This document shows positions 55,327 through 63,554 of a stretch of DNA of 64,000 nt, piece after piece; positions within the stretch are counted from its first letter, which is position 1, and each line of letters begins with the position of its first letter. The stretch covers positions 24,856 to 88,855 of the forward strand of contig NZ_JABBXA010000029.1 in the NCBI RefSeq assembly GCF_014161445.1, given 5' to 3'. The notes under the pieces were generated by a model. The model saw only the letters and a program-made list of their open reading frames with translations. It was not told where the DNA came from and ran no database searches. A program made the position numbers and the translations under genes. Source of the stretch: Microbispora sp. H13382. Its GTDB lineage: Bacteria; Actinomycetota; Actinomycetes; Streptosporangiales; Streptosporangiaceae.

Positions 55327-56197
55327 CCGCGCTGCTCCCGCGGACCGGACGACGGCGAACGCCCCGGACGGCGCCCCGGACCAACTGACGGCGCAACTGA
55401 TGGCGCGGCTGACGTCCCGGCTGCGCGAGGAGAGTGCGCTCGTCGTCGCCTACTCCGGCGGCGCGGACTCCGCGTTGCTCGCCTTCGCCGCCGCGAGGGC
55501 ACTCGGAACCCGGGCGCTCGCCGTCACCGCGGTCTCCCCCAGCCTCGCCGCCTCCGAACGGGCCGCGGCCCGTGACTTCGCGCGCCGCCACGCACTGGCG
55601 CACCTGGAGGTGCGCACCGACGAGGCCGACCGGCCCGAGTACGCCGCCAACGGCCGCGACCGCTGCTACCACTGCAAGTCCGCGCTGTTCGACGCGCTCG
55701 CTCCGCTGGCGGCCGCCATGGACGCCAGGATCGCGCTCGGCACCAACCTCGACGACCTCGGCGACCACCGCCCCGGCCAACGGGCCGCGGCCGAGCGCGG
55801 GGCCGTCGTACCGCTGGTGGACGCCGGGTTCACCAAGGCCGACGTCCGCGCGGTCAGCCGGGAACTCGGCCTGGTCACCGCGGACAAACCCGCCGCGCCC
55901 TGCCTGGCCTCGCGGGTCAGCTACGGCGACCCGGTCACCCCGCAGGTCCTGCGCAGGATCGAGACCGCCGAGGCCGCGCTGCGCGACCTCGGCTTCCCGG
56001 TGTGCCGGGTGCGCGCCCACGCCGGCGGCACACTCGCCCGGATCGAGGTGCCGCAGGCCGAGATCCCCCGCGCGTGTGAGCTGCGCGAGCGCGTCGACGC
56101 CGCGGTCCGCGGCGCCGGCTTCACCTTCTGCTCGCTGGACCTGTCCGGTTTCGCGTCCGGGCGCCTCAACGCACTGCTGCCGCTGCTCCCCTCCTGA
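55319..56197 (+). CDS. larE: LarE, sacrificial sulfur transferase
   Basis: 292 aa. PP-loop SGGADS at residues 46-51 (ATP), CYHCKS with Cys116/Cys119, and Cys195 in PCLASRVSYG, which corresponds to the sacrificial Cys176 of Lactobacillus LarE. It sulfurates the dinicotinate mononucleotide to give the NPN pincer ligand. The two extra cysteines resemble the three-Cys LarE forms that may carry an Fe-S cluster and act catalytically rather than sacrificially (inference). ATG 55319 with GGAGGC RBS overlaps the gntR 3' end by 8 nt. It is the only lar gene on the plus strand. Confidence 0.93.
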   Translation: MSDRAAPADRTTANAPDGAPDQLTAQLMARLTSRLREESALVVAYSGGADSALLAFAAARALGTRALAVTAVSPSLAASERAAARDFARRHALAHLEVRTDEADRPEYAANGRDRCYHCKSALFDALAPLAAAMDARIALGTNLDDLGDHRPGQRAAAERGAVVPLVDAGFTKADVRAVSRELGLVTADKPAAPCLASRVSYGDPVTPQVLRRIETAEAALRDLGFPVCRVRAHAGGTLARIEVPQAEIPRACELRERVDAAVRGAGFTFCSLDLSGFASGRLNALLPLLPS

Positions 56198-56203
56198 CCT
56201 GCC

Positions 56204-56242
56204 GCCGCTCCCCTCACAACCCGCGCCGCTCCCCTCACAACC
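56204..56242. repeat. Two 18-bp direct repeats after larE
   Basis: GCCGCTCCCCTCACAACC occurs at 56204-56221 and 56225-56242. Non-coding, between the larE stop and the terminator. Confidence 0.85.
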
Positions 56243-56279
56243 GCCTCGTGACCGGTCGCCGCCGTGCCCTGCGCGGACG

Positions 56280-56319
56280 CCGGCGGCCCGGGCGCGTACG
56301 AGAGCACCCGGGCCGCCGG
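56280..56319. terminator. Bidirectional terminator between larE and ABC operon
   Basis: Perfect 13-bp stem CCGGCGGCCCGGG (56280-56292) with its complement (56307-56319) and a 14-nt loop, between two convergent operons. Confidence 0.8.
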
Positions 56320-56325
56320 AATCCG

Positions 56326-57369
56326 TCAGTCCTGCGACTTGCCGCCGGTGAGGCGGGAGATCGCGAGCGCGGTGAGGATGATCGCCCCGTTGAGCGCCTG
56401 GATCCACTGCGCGGGGACGCCCGCGAGAGTGAGGACGTTCTGGATCATGTAGAGCAGCAGGATGCCGGTGAACGCGCCGAACACGGTGCCCTTGCCTCCG
56501 TTGAGGCTGACACCGCCGATGACGGCGGCGGCGAACACCGTGAAGATCGCCCCGTCGCCCTGGGCTGCGGCGACGGAGGCGAGCCGGCCCGTCAGCAGGA
56601 GGCCGCCGATCGCGGCCAGCAGGCTGGCGGAGATCAGCGTGATCCACAGGACCCGGTCGGTGCGGATACCGGCCGCCTTGGCGGCGTCGACGTTGCCGCC
56701 GATCGCGTAGAGCGCCCGGCCGAACCGGGTGAAGCCCATCACCACGATGCCGGCCGCGAACAGCAGCAGGCAGATCCAGATCGACGCCGGCACGCCGAGC
56801 CACATCGTGGAGCCGAAGTAGGTCATCGAGTCGGGGAGGTTGAAGAAGGTCTGCCCGCCGGAGATGCCGGTGAGGAGGCCGCGCAGCACGATGAGCATGC
56901 CCAGCGTGACGATGAAGCCGTTGAGCCCGAAGCGGACGATGAACAGCGAGTTCACCACTCCGACCAGCACCCCCACCGCGAGGGTGATGGGAATCCCCCA
57001 GGCGCCCGGCAACAGCCCGAGCCCGGCCCCCGTTCCGCTGGCGACCGTCAGCCAGGCGGCGACGCCGGGCGCCAGCCCGAAGGTCGACTCCAGCGAGAGG
57101 TCCATCCTGCCCGCGATCAGCACGAGCGTCTGCGCCAGGACGAGGAGCGAGATCTCCGACATCGTCTGCAGGATGTTGATCAGGTTGTCGCTCTGCAGGA
57201 AGATCGGGTTGACGATCTGCCCGACGATCGCGATCACGATGACCGCGGGGACCAGCGCGAAGTCCCGCAGCCGCGCCAGGGGGATCGCCGGGCGGCGCCG
57301 TCCCGCCTCCTCCGGGGGCGGGCTCGGCGGGTGCCCCGTCGCGGCGTGTTCGGCGGTGGTCTCAGGCAT
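56326..57369 (-). CDS. Sugar ABC permease (RbsC type)
   Basis: 347 aa. Ribose-family permease: LIAGRMDLSLESTFGLAPGVAAWL near residue 92 (LIxGGIDLSVG motif), SLFIVRFGLNGFIVTLGMLIVLRGL, GRALYAIGGNVDAAKAAGIRTDRVLWITL, GGVSLNGGKGTVFGAFTGILLLYMIQN. Around ten helices. With the dual ATPase and binding protein it forms the importer of the fucose locus; the start overlaps the ATPase stop by 8 nt. Confidence 0.92.
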   Translation of the reverse strand: MPETTAEHAATGHPPSPPPEEAGRRRPAIPLARLRDFALVPAVIVIAIVGQIVNPIFLQSDNLINILQTMSEISLLVLAQTLVLIAGRMDLSLESTFGLAPGVAAWLTVASGTGAGLGLLPGAWGIPITLAVGVLVGVVNSLFIVRFGLNGFIVTLGMLIVLRGLLTGISGGQTFFNLPDSMTYFGSTMWLGVPASIWICLLLFAAGIVVMGFTRFGRALYAIGGNVDAAKAAGIRTDRVLWITLISASLLAAIGGLLLTGRLASVAAAQGDGAIFTVFAAAVIGGVSLNGGKGTVFGAFTGILLLYMIQNVLTLAGVPAQWIQALNGAIILTALAISRLTGGKSQD

Positions 57370-58927
57370 CGAGGTCGACTCCTTCCATGGCGGCCACCAT
57401 CTCGTGGTCGTGCCAGCCGGCGGCCAGTTCCGCGACGACGCGGCCGTGGAACATCACCAGCACCCGGTTGCACAGGCGCAGGTCGTCTAATTCATCGGAG
57501 GCGATCACGACGCCGGTCCCGCTGTCGGCGATCTCCTCGACCTTGCCGAGCAGGAACTCCTTCGACCGGACGTCGACCCCGGCGGTCGGCGTGATCAGCA
57601 CGAGCAGCCGGGGATCGTTCGCCAGGGCCCGGGCCATGACGACCTTCTGCTGGTTGCCGCCGGACAGCCCGGAGACGGGGAGTTCCGGGCCGGGTGTCTT
57701 GATCGCTAGGTTTTCGATCATTTCGCGGGCCAGCGCGTCCTTGCGGCGGCCGCTGACGAAGCCCGCCTGACCGAGCCGCTCGGGCACGGTCATCGTGGCG
57801 TTGTCAGCGATCGACATCAGGGGGACGAGCCCCTGGTGGTGGCGGTCCCGGGGCACGAAGCCCACACCGGCGGCCAGCGACTCCGGCACGCTTCCGGGGC
57901 GGGGGCGGCTCCCGGCGACCTCCAGGGTTCCCTCCTGGGGGGCGCGCAGCCCGACGAAGGTCTCGGCGAGCTCGGTCTTCCCGCTGCCGCCCAGGCCCGC
58001 CAGCCCCACGATCTCCCCGGCCCGGACCTGGATGTCGACGTCCTGGTAGACGTCGCCGTCCGACAGGCCCCGTACGTCGAGGACCACCGGGGTCTGCGCC
58101 GCGACCGGCGGGCGGACGGCGTGCTCCCGCAGGCCCGCCGCCTCACCGGTCATCGCCGCCACCAACTCGCCCTGCGGCAGGTCCGTCACCGGCGCGGTGA
58201 GGATGTGCCGGGCGTCCCGGTAGACGGTGACCGTGTCGCAGATCTCGTAGATCTCCTGCAGGTGGTGGCTGATGAACAGGAAAGTGATTCCCTGCTCGCG
58301 CATCGCCCGCATCCGGTCGAACAGACGGGCGATCGCCGCGCCGTCGAGCTGGGCGGTGGGCTCGTCGAGGATGATGAACCTCGCGCCGAACGACAGCGCC
58401 CGGGCGATCTCCACGAACTGCCGCTGCTCCACTCCGAGCTCCCCGGCCGGCCGGCGGACGTCGACGTCCACCGACCAGGCCTCCAGCAGCTCGGCCGCCT
58501 TCCGCCACAAGCCCTTCCAGCCCACCAGCCCGAACCGGTTCCGGTCGTGCCGGTTCAGGTAGAGGTTCTCCGCCACGGTCAGCTCAGGGATGATCGTGGA
58601 CTTCTGGTAGACGCAGGCGACCCGCTCCCGCCAGGCGTCGCGGTCCGCGGGCCGCGGAGCGGGGGCCCCGGCGAAGCGGACCTCGCCGTCGTCGGGCGCC
58701 TGCAGTCCCGTCAGGATGGAGACCAGGGTCGACTTGCCCGCGCCGTTGCGGCCGACGAGGGCGTGCGTCTCCCCCGGGTTGATCGTGATGTGCGCCCGGT
58801 CGAGCGCCACCGTCTCGCCGTATCTCTTGGTGATGCGCTCCGCCTCGGCGACGGGCGAGCCCGTGCGGGTCCGCCCGTCGTCGTGAGCGGGTGGAGGGCT
58901 CGCGGGCCCTCCCGCGAACTCATCCAT
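57362..58927 (-). CDS. Sugar ABC ATPase with two domains (RbsA type)
   Basis: 521 aa. Domain 1: VGRNGAGKSTLVSILTG, LGVEQRQFVEIARAL, FIILDEPTAQLDGA; domain 2: GLAGLGGSGKTELAETFVGL (modified Walker A), VSGLSGGNQQKVVMARALA, LVLITPTAGVDVRSKEF with the Walker B Glu absent. That asymmetry is usual in RbsA-type proteins, where only one site hydrolyses ATP. Drives uptake with the RbsC-type permease. Confidence 0.93.
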   Translation of the reverse strand: MDEFAGGPASPPPAHDDGRTRTGSPVAEAERITKRYGETVALDRAHITINPGETHALVGRNGAGKSTLVSILTGLQAPDDGEVRFAGAPAPRPADRDAWRERVACVYQKSTIIPELTVAENLYLNRHDRNRFGLVGWKGLWRKAAELLEAWSVDVDVRRPAGELGVEQRQFVEIARALSFGARFIILDEPTAQLDGAAIARLFDRMRAMREQGITFLFISHHLQEIYEICDTVTVYRDARHILTAPVTDLPQGELVAAMTGEAAGLREHAVRPPVAAQTPVVLDVRGLSDGDVYQDVDIQVRAGEIVGLAGLGGSGKTELAETFVGLRAPQEGTLEVAGSRPRPGSVPESLAAGVGFVPRDRHHQGLVPLMSIADNATMTVPERLGQAGFVSGRRKDALAREMIENLAIKTPGPELPVSGLSGGNQQKVVMARALANDPRLLVLITPTAGVDVRSKEFLLGKVEEIADSGTGVVIASDELDDLRLCNRVLVMFHGRVVAELAAGWHDHEMVAAMEGVDLDA

Positions 58928-58940
58928 GGGTCACGCCCTC

Positions 58941-60017
58941 TCAGCTCAGGTTGTTGCCCCACAGCGACTTGTCGTCGTACTTCACGCTGGGGATGTCTCC
59001 GTACGTGCCGCCGTCGGCGGTGACGAGCGGCGCGGACAGCTGGTCTTCCAGCAGGCCGGGCCGCACCTGGATGATGGTGCTGTCATGGTCGGTCTTGCCC
59101 GGCTGGAAGGTCTTGCCCTCGACCGCCGCCTTCGCGTACGACAGCGCCCACTTGGCGTACAGGTCCGCGGGCTGGGAGACGGTCGCGTCGATGTTGCCGG
59201 CGGCGATGTCCTTCAGCTCCTGCGGGATGCCGTCGTTGGAGACCACGAAGACGTGCTTGGGGTCGTCCGGCGGCACCAGCAGGTCACGCTGCTTGAGCAC
59301 CTGCAGCGTGCCCGCGAGGGCGAAGCTCGACTGCATGTAGACGCCCTTGACGTCCGGGTTCGCGGTCAGGACCGTGGAGAGCTTCTGCGAGGCCACGGCG
59401 CCGTCCCAGTTCGTCGCCTCACCGAACACCTTGATGCCGGGATAGTTCTGCTTCATGCAGTCGTTGAACGCCTCGGTGCGGTCCCGGCCGTTGATCGAGG
59501 CCAGGTCGCCCTCCAGCATGACCACCTTGCCCTTGCCCTGAAGCTTCTCGCCCAGGAAGCGGCAGGCCTTCTCCCCGTACGCGCGGTTGTCGGCGCGGAC
59601 GACCATGAAGGCGTTCCCCGTGTCGGGCCGCGTGTCCACCAGCACGGCGGGGATCTTCTTGCTCTCGAGCTGCTGCAGTGTGGGGGCCACGGCGGCGGTG
59701 TCCTGCGGCGCCATGACCACGGCCTTCACGCCCTGCCCGACCAGGGTCTGCACGTTGGAGGTGAGCTTCGCGATGTCGTTCTGGGAGTTGGTGGTCTTGG
59801 TGTCCGCTCCCAGCTCGCCGGCGGACTTCGGCACGTAGCTGATGTAGGAGTTCCAGAAGTCTGTGTCCGAACGCGGGTAGTCCACGCCGATGACCGGCTT
59901 CGCCGCGGTGTCGCCACCGCCACCGGAGCCGCCGTTCTCGCTGTTCCCGCCGCAGGCCACGGCGAGGCACCCCGATAAAGTCAAGGCCGCGGCGAGCGCG
60001 AACCGTCTGCGTACCAT
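58941..60017 (-). CDS. Sugar-binding lipoprotein (RbsB type), likely L-fucose
   Basis: 358 aa. Lipobox LAVACGG, then a periplasmic-binding-protein-like I domain: KPVIGVDYPRSDTDFWNSYISYVPKSAGELG, LVGQGVKAVVMAPQDTAAVAPTLQQLESKKIPAVLVDT, GEKACRFLGEKLQGKGKVVMLEGDLASINGRDRTEAFNDC, VVSNDGIPQELKDIAAGNIDATVSQPADLYAKWAL. Start ATG 60017 with GAAGGAGAAAC RBS. First gene of the importer operon, with the GACAT-N3-ATGTC operator 124 bp upstream. Fucose is inferred from the pathway around it. Confidence 0.9.
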   Translation of the reverse strand: MVRRRFALAAALTLSGCLAVACGGNSENGGSGGGGDTAAKPVIGVDYPRSDTDFWNSYISYVPKSAGELGADTKTTNSQNDIAKLTSNVQTLVGQGVKAVVMAPQDTAAVAPTLQQLESKKIPAVLVDTRPDTGNAFMVVRADNRAYGEKACRFLGEKLQGKGKVVMLEGDLASINGRDRTEAFNDCMKQNYPGIKVFGEATNWDGAVASQKLSTVLTANPDVKGVYMQSSFALAGTLQVLKQRDLLVPPDDPKHVFVVSNDGIPQELKDIAAGNIDATVSQPADLYAKWALSYAKAAVEGKTFQPGKTDHDSTIIQVRPGLLEDQLSAPLVTADGGTYGDIPSVKYDDKSLWGNNLS

Positions 60018-60140
60018 CGTTTCTCCTTCTGAAGCACCACGGGTGCCATGCCGTCGCTGACCGCGCCGCGCTCGGACAGGGCCCGAGCATGCCGCGCGAA
60101 CTCCGGCGAGGTTCGCCTGGAGCGGGCTCATCATCGACAG

Positions 60141-60153
60141 GACATGGGATGTC
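60141..60153. promoter_or_regulatory. GACAT-N3-ATGTC operator before sugar importer
   Basis: Perfect palindrome GACATGGGATGTC between the divergent importer operon and GntR gene. The same element recurs upstream of the fucosidase. Confidence 0.65.
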
Positions 60154-60345
60154 TTTCTATGACCAAACCCCGGTCAGTGTCCAGACCCTAGGGAAGAATC
60201 ACGAAAATCCCTCGCACTCGTACACGAAGGGTCCGACGTATCGCGTGCTCCCACGGTCGGGAGGAAGGCAGATACATCGCATGGCCAGCCCTCCGGACAG
60301 CGGGGCGTGTGCGGGTTCTCCGCCTGGAGGTATCAGAATCCTCCT

Positions 60346-61059
60346 ATGTCGTTGACCGAGCAGGCGATCGAACGCATCAGGCAGCGCATCAAGGACGGGA
60401 CCCTCCCCCCGGGCGCCCGGCTGCCTCCGGAACAGGAACTCGCCGCCGAACTGGGCCTGTCCCGCAACCTCCTCAGAGAAGCCGTACGCTCTCTCGTCAC
60501 CACCCGCGTCCTCGAAGTACGCAGAGGCGACGGCACCTACGTCACCAGCCTCACCCCCGAACTACTCCTCGAAGGCGTCGGCCTCGCCGTCGAGATGATG
60601 CGCGGCGACGATCTCCTGGAAATCACCGAAGTACGCCGCCTCTTCGAACCCGTCGCCACCGGACTGGCCGCCACCCGCATCACCCCCGGCCAGCTCGCCG
60701 AAGTCGAACGCCACCTCAACGCCATGATCGAAGCCCAGAACGACGTAGAAGCGCTCAACCACCACGACGACGCCTTCCACCGCGCCGTGTTCGAGGCCAC
60801 CGGCAACAAGTCCCTGTCCGCCCTGCTCGGCGGCATCGCCGGCCGCACCCTCCGCTCCCGCGTCTGGCGTGGCCTCGCCGAGGAGAACGCCGCCGGCCGC
60901 ACCATCGCCGAACACGCCGCCATCTACCGCGCCCTCGCCCACCACGACGCCCCACTCGCCCAAGCCGCCGCCCTCATGCACGTCAGCACCACCGAGACCT
61001 GGCTGCGCGAGAACCTCGGCCGCTCCCTCACCGACACCACCGCGCAACCACCGCGTTGA
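60346..61059 (+). CDS. FadR-type GntR regulator (FCD domain) of the fucose locus
   Basis: 237 aa. GntR helix-turn-helix (PPGARLPPEQELAAELGLSRNLLREAVRSLVTTRVLEVRRGDGTYV) and FCD domain (ALNHHDDAFHRAVFEATGNKSLSALLGGIAGRTLRSRVWRGL). Close in plan and wording to the regulators at 54.6 and 63.6 kb, so these are probably paralogues. Start ATG 60346; its GGAGG (60326-60330) is 15 nt away and can pair with CCTCC just before the ATG, which may weaken translation. Likely binds the GACAT-N3-ATGTC sites on either side. Confidence 0.9.
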   Translation: MSLTEQAIERIRQRIKDGTLPPGARLPPEQELAAELGLSRNLLREAVRSLVTTRVLEVRRGDGTYVTSLTPELLLEGVGLAVEMMRGDDLLEITEVRRLFEPVATGLAATRITPGQLAEVERHLNAMIEAQNDVEALNHHDDAFHRAVFEATGNKSLSALLGGIAGRTLRSRVWRGLAEENAAGRTIAEHAAIYRALAHHDAPLAQAAALMHVSTTETWLRENLGRSLTDTTAQPPR

Positions 61060-61096
61060 GCGCACCGCCGGTCGTCGCAGGGGAGTGAAACTTACA

Positions 61097-61371
61097 GACA
61101 TCCCACTTACGAGACGGCAGACGGCTTCAAGACGGCACAGACATGGGTTGTCTGGGCGGCCGGGGCAGCAACGGGATCGACGCCAGGCCATCCGGCATGC
61201 CAAAACACCGGCGGCACGCACGGAGTCCGCGGAGCTCCCAGCCCAGGACCGGATCTTCGCCGACCTCGGGGACTCTTGGCATTCGCGATCACGCCGGACA
61301 CGCGTCGGCGTCCGCCGTCCGGCGAGAAGCCTGGACAGATCGCCACCGTTGACTTACAAACATCCCATGTC
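61097..61371. promoter_or_regulatory. Cluster of GACAT-type operators before fucosidase
   Basis: GACATCCCACTTA (61097-61109, weak second half), GACATGGGTTGTC (61140-61152, one mismatch) and AACATCCCATGTC (61359-61371, one mismatch). The first and last share the longer direct repeat ACTTACARACATCCCA (the first reads AACTTACAGACATCCCA). The 463-bp gap from 61060 to 61522 holds no gene I can support; it is the promoter region of the fucosidase. Confidence 0.55.
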
Positions 61372-61522
61372 CACGTGGTGAAGGTCGTCGCACCATGCGA
61401 CACATCCGCGAAATGCACGTCCTCGGCCTGCAGGACGTCCATCCCACGCACGGCCGGCGAGGTCTGCCGGCCGGTCGGGAACGCCCCAGCAGAGCTCCCC
61501 CCGCTCCAGAGAGGTGCCCCAC

Positions 61523-63505
61523 ATGTCCTCGTCTTCGTCGTTCCAGTTCAGCCGTCGTCAGCTGCTCGTCGCGGCGGGCCTCGGCGCGGCCGCCGGCATG
61601 CTCAAGGTGGGCCCTGCCTGGGCCACCGCCGGTCCGCAGAGCTACAGCCCGAGCTGGTCGTCGGTCGACCAGCACCCCCCGGCCGCCGAGTGGTTCCAGG
61701 ACGCCAAGTTCGGCATCTACTTCCACTGGGGCGTCTTCAGCGTCCCCGCGTTCGCCAACGAGTGGTACCCGCGCAACATGTACAACAACGGGTCCGGCGA
61801 GAACAACCACCACAAGAGCGTCTACGGCGACCCGTCGGCATGGCCGTACCACAACTTCATCAACGGCGCCCGCGACAAAGCCGGCAACTGGGTGCAGTTC
61901 GCACCGAAACTCAAGTCCGCCGGAGGCAACTTCGACCCCAACGAGTGGGCACAGCTGTTCGCCGACGCCGGCGCCAGATTCGCCGGCCCGGTGGCCGAAC
62001 ACCACGACGGCTATTCGATGTGGAACAGCCGCGTCAACGAATGGAACTCCGTCGCCACCGGCCCCAAACTCGACCTGCTGCGCCTGCACGCCGACGCCAT
62101 CCGCGCCAAAGGCCTGAAACTGCTGGTGGCCATGCACCACGCCTACAACTTCACCGGCTTCTACCAGTGGGCGCCGTCCCAGTCCTCCACCTCGCTGAAG
62201 AAGCTGTACGGCCAGCTCAGCTTCGCCGACGAACAGCAGCTGTGGCACGACAAGCTCAAAGAGGTCATCGACGGCTACCAGCCCGACATCATCTGGCAGG
62301 ACTTCAACCTCTCCCGTCTCGACGAATCCCGCCGCCTGGCCTTCCTGGCGTACTACTACAACCAAGCCGTCGCCTGGAACAAAGACGTCGTCGCCACCTA
62401 CAAAGACGGGTTCAACACCAGAGGCGAGGTCTTCGACTACGAACGCGGCGGACCCGCCGCCATCCAGACCCCCTACTGGCTGACCGACGACAGCATCTCC
62501 AGCTCCAGCTGGTGCTACACCAACGGCATCGGCTACTACTCCCTCAACGCCATGCTGCACTCCCTCATCGACCGGGTCAGCAAGAACGGCAACATGCTGC
62601 TCAACATCGCCCCCATGGCCGACGGCACCATCCCCTCCGGCCAGCGCTCGATCCTGCTGGGCATCGGCGACTACCTCAAGCGCTTCGGCGAGTCCATCTA
62701 CTCCACCCGCGCCTGGGCCGTCTACGGCGAGGGCCCCACCCAGATGGGCGGCGGCTCCTTCACCACGCCACGGGCGGGAACCAACACCGACATCCGCTTC
62801 ACCCGCAGCAAGGACAACACCGTCCTGTACGCCACCGTCCTGGGCTGGCCCGGCGCCACACTCAACATCACTACCCTGGGCGCCAACCGCATCAACCTCA
62901 GCAACCTCGCCTCGGTGCAACTACTCGGCTCCTCCGCCGGCCAATACACCACCCTGCCGGGCCGCACCCAGGACGGCTCCGCCCTGCACATCACCATGCC
63001 CTCCTCCACTCCCCCGTTCAGCGCGCCCGCGTACGTGGTCAAACTGACCTTCAACGGCCAGATCCCCACCCTCGGCGGCGGCTCCACCCCCACCGGCTAC
63101 GTGCGGATCACCAACGTCGCCACCGGACTCGTCCTGGACAGCGGCGGCAACGTGGCGTCGGGGTCGACCCTCAAGCAGTGGAACTGGGACGGCAGCACCA
63201 ACCTCCAGTGGCAGCTGGTCGACCTGGGCGGCGGCTGGTACCGCATCGTCAACCGCACCAACGGCATGGTCGCCGACAGCTGGGGCGACACCACCAGCGG
63301 CGCCCTGTGCAAGCAGGCGTCCTGGAACGGCGGCAACAACCAGCAGTGGAAACTGACCGACATGGGCAACGGCCGCTACCAGATCGTCAACCGCGGCACG
63401 AACACCTGCCTGGACAGCGGCGGCACCACCACCGTCGGCTCCAGCGTGAAGCTGTGGGCGCCCGGCTCCAGCACCAACCTCCAGTGGACCGTCACCGCGG
63501 TCTGA
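61523..63505 (+). CDS. Secreted GH29 alpha-L-fucosidase with CBM13 lectin domain
   Basis: 660 aa. Twin-arginine signal (FSRRQLLVAAGLGAAAG). GH29 barrel about residues 45-400: WFQDAKFGIYFHWGVFSVPAFANEWYPRNMY, FAGPVAEHHDGYSMWNS, and PDIIWQDFNLSRLDE with Asp260 as probable nucleophile; KNGNMLLNIAPMADGTIP near 360 is typical. A beta-sandwich follows, and residues about 530-660 are a ricin-B/CBM13 trefoil with QxW-type repeats (NLQWQLVD, NQQWKLTD, NLQWTVTA). Releases L-fucose from glycans outside the cell, feeding the importer and pathway here. ATG 61523 chosen over GTG 61514 for its GAGAGG RBS. Confidence 0.94.
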   Translation: MSSSSSFQFSRRQLLVAAGLGAAAGMLKVGPAWATAGPQSYSPSWSSVDQHPPAAEWFQDAKFGIYFHWGVFSVPAFANEWYPRNMYNNGSGENNHHKSVYGDPSAWPYHNFINGARDKAGNWVQFAPKLKSAGGNFDPNEWAQLFADAGARFAGPVAEHHDGYSMWNSRVNEWNSVATGPKLDLLRLHADAIRAKGLKLLVAMHHAYNFTGFYQWAPSQSSTSLKKLYGQLSFADEQQLWHDKLKEVIDGYQPDIIWQDFNLSRLDESRRLAFLAYYYNQAVAWNKDVVATYKDGFNTRGEVFDYERGGPAAIQTPYWLTDDSISSSSWCYTNGIGYYSLNAMLHSLIDRVSKNGNMLLNIAPMADGTIPSGQRSILLGIGDYLKRFGESIYSTRAWAVYGEGPTQMGGGSFTTPRAGTNTDIRFTRSKDNTVLYATVLGWPGATLNITTLGANRINLSNLASVQLLGSSAGQYTTLPGRTQDGSALHITMPSSTPPFSAPAYVVKLTFNGQIPTLGGGSTPTGYVRITNVATGLVLDSGGNVASGSTLKQWNWDGSTNLQWQLVDLGGGWYRIVNRTNGMVADSWGDTTSGALCKQASWNGGNNQQWKLTDMGNGRYQIVNRGTNTCLDSGGTTTVGSSVKLWAPGSSTNLQWTVTAV

Positions 63506-63554
63506 ACCATGCCGCCGCACACGCCCTCCGCTCGCGCGCAGGGCGTTCGGCGTC

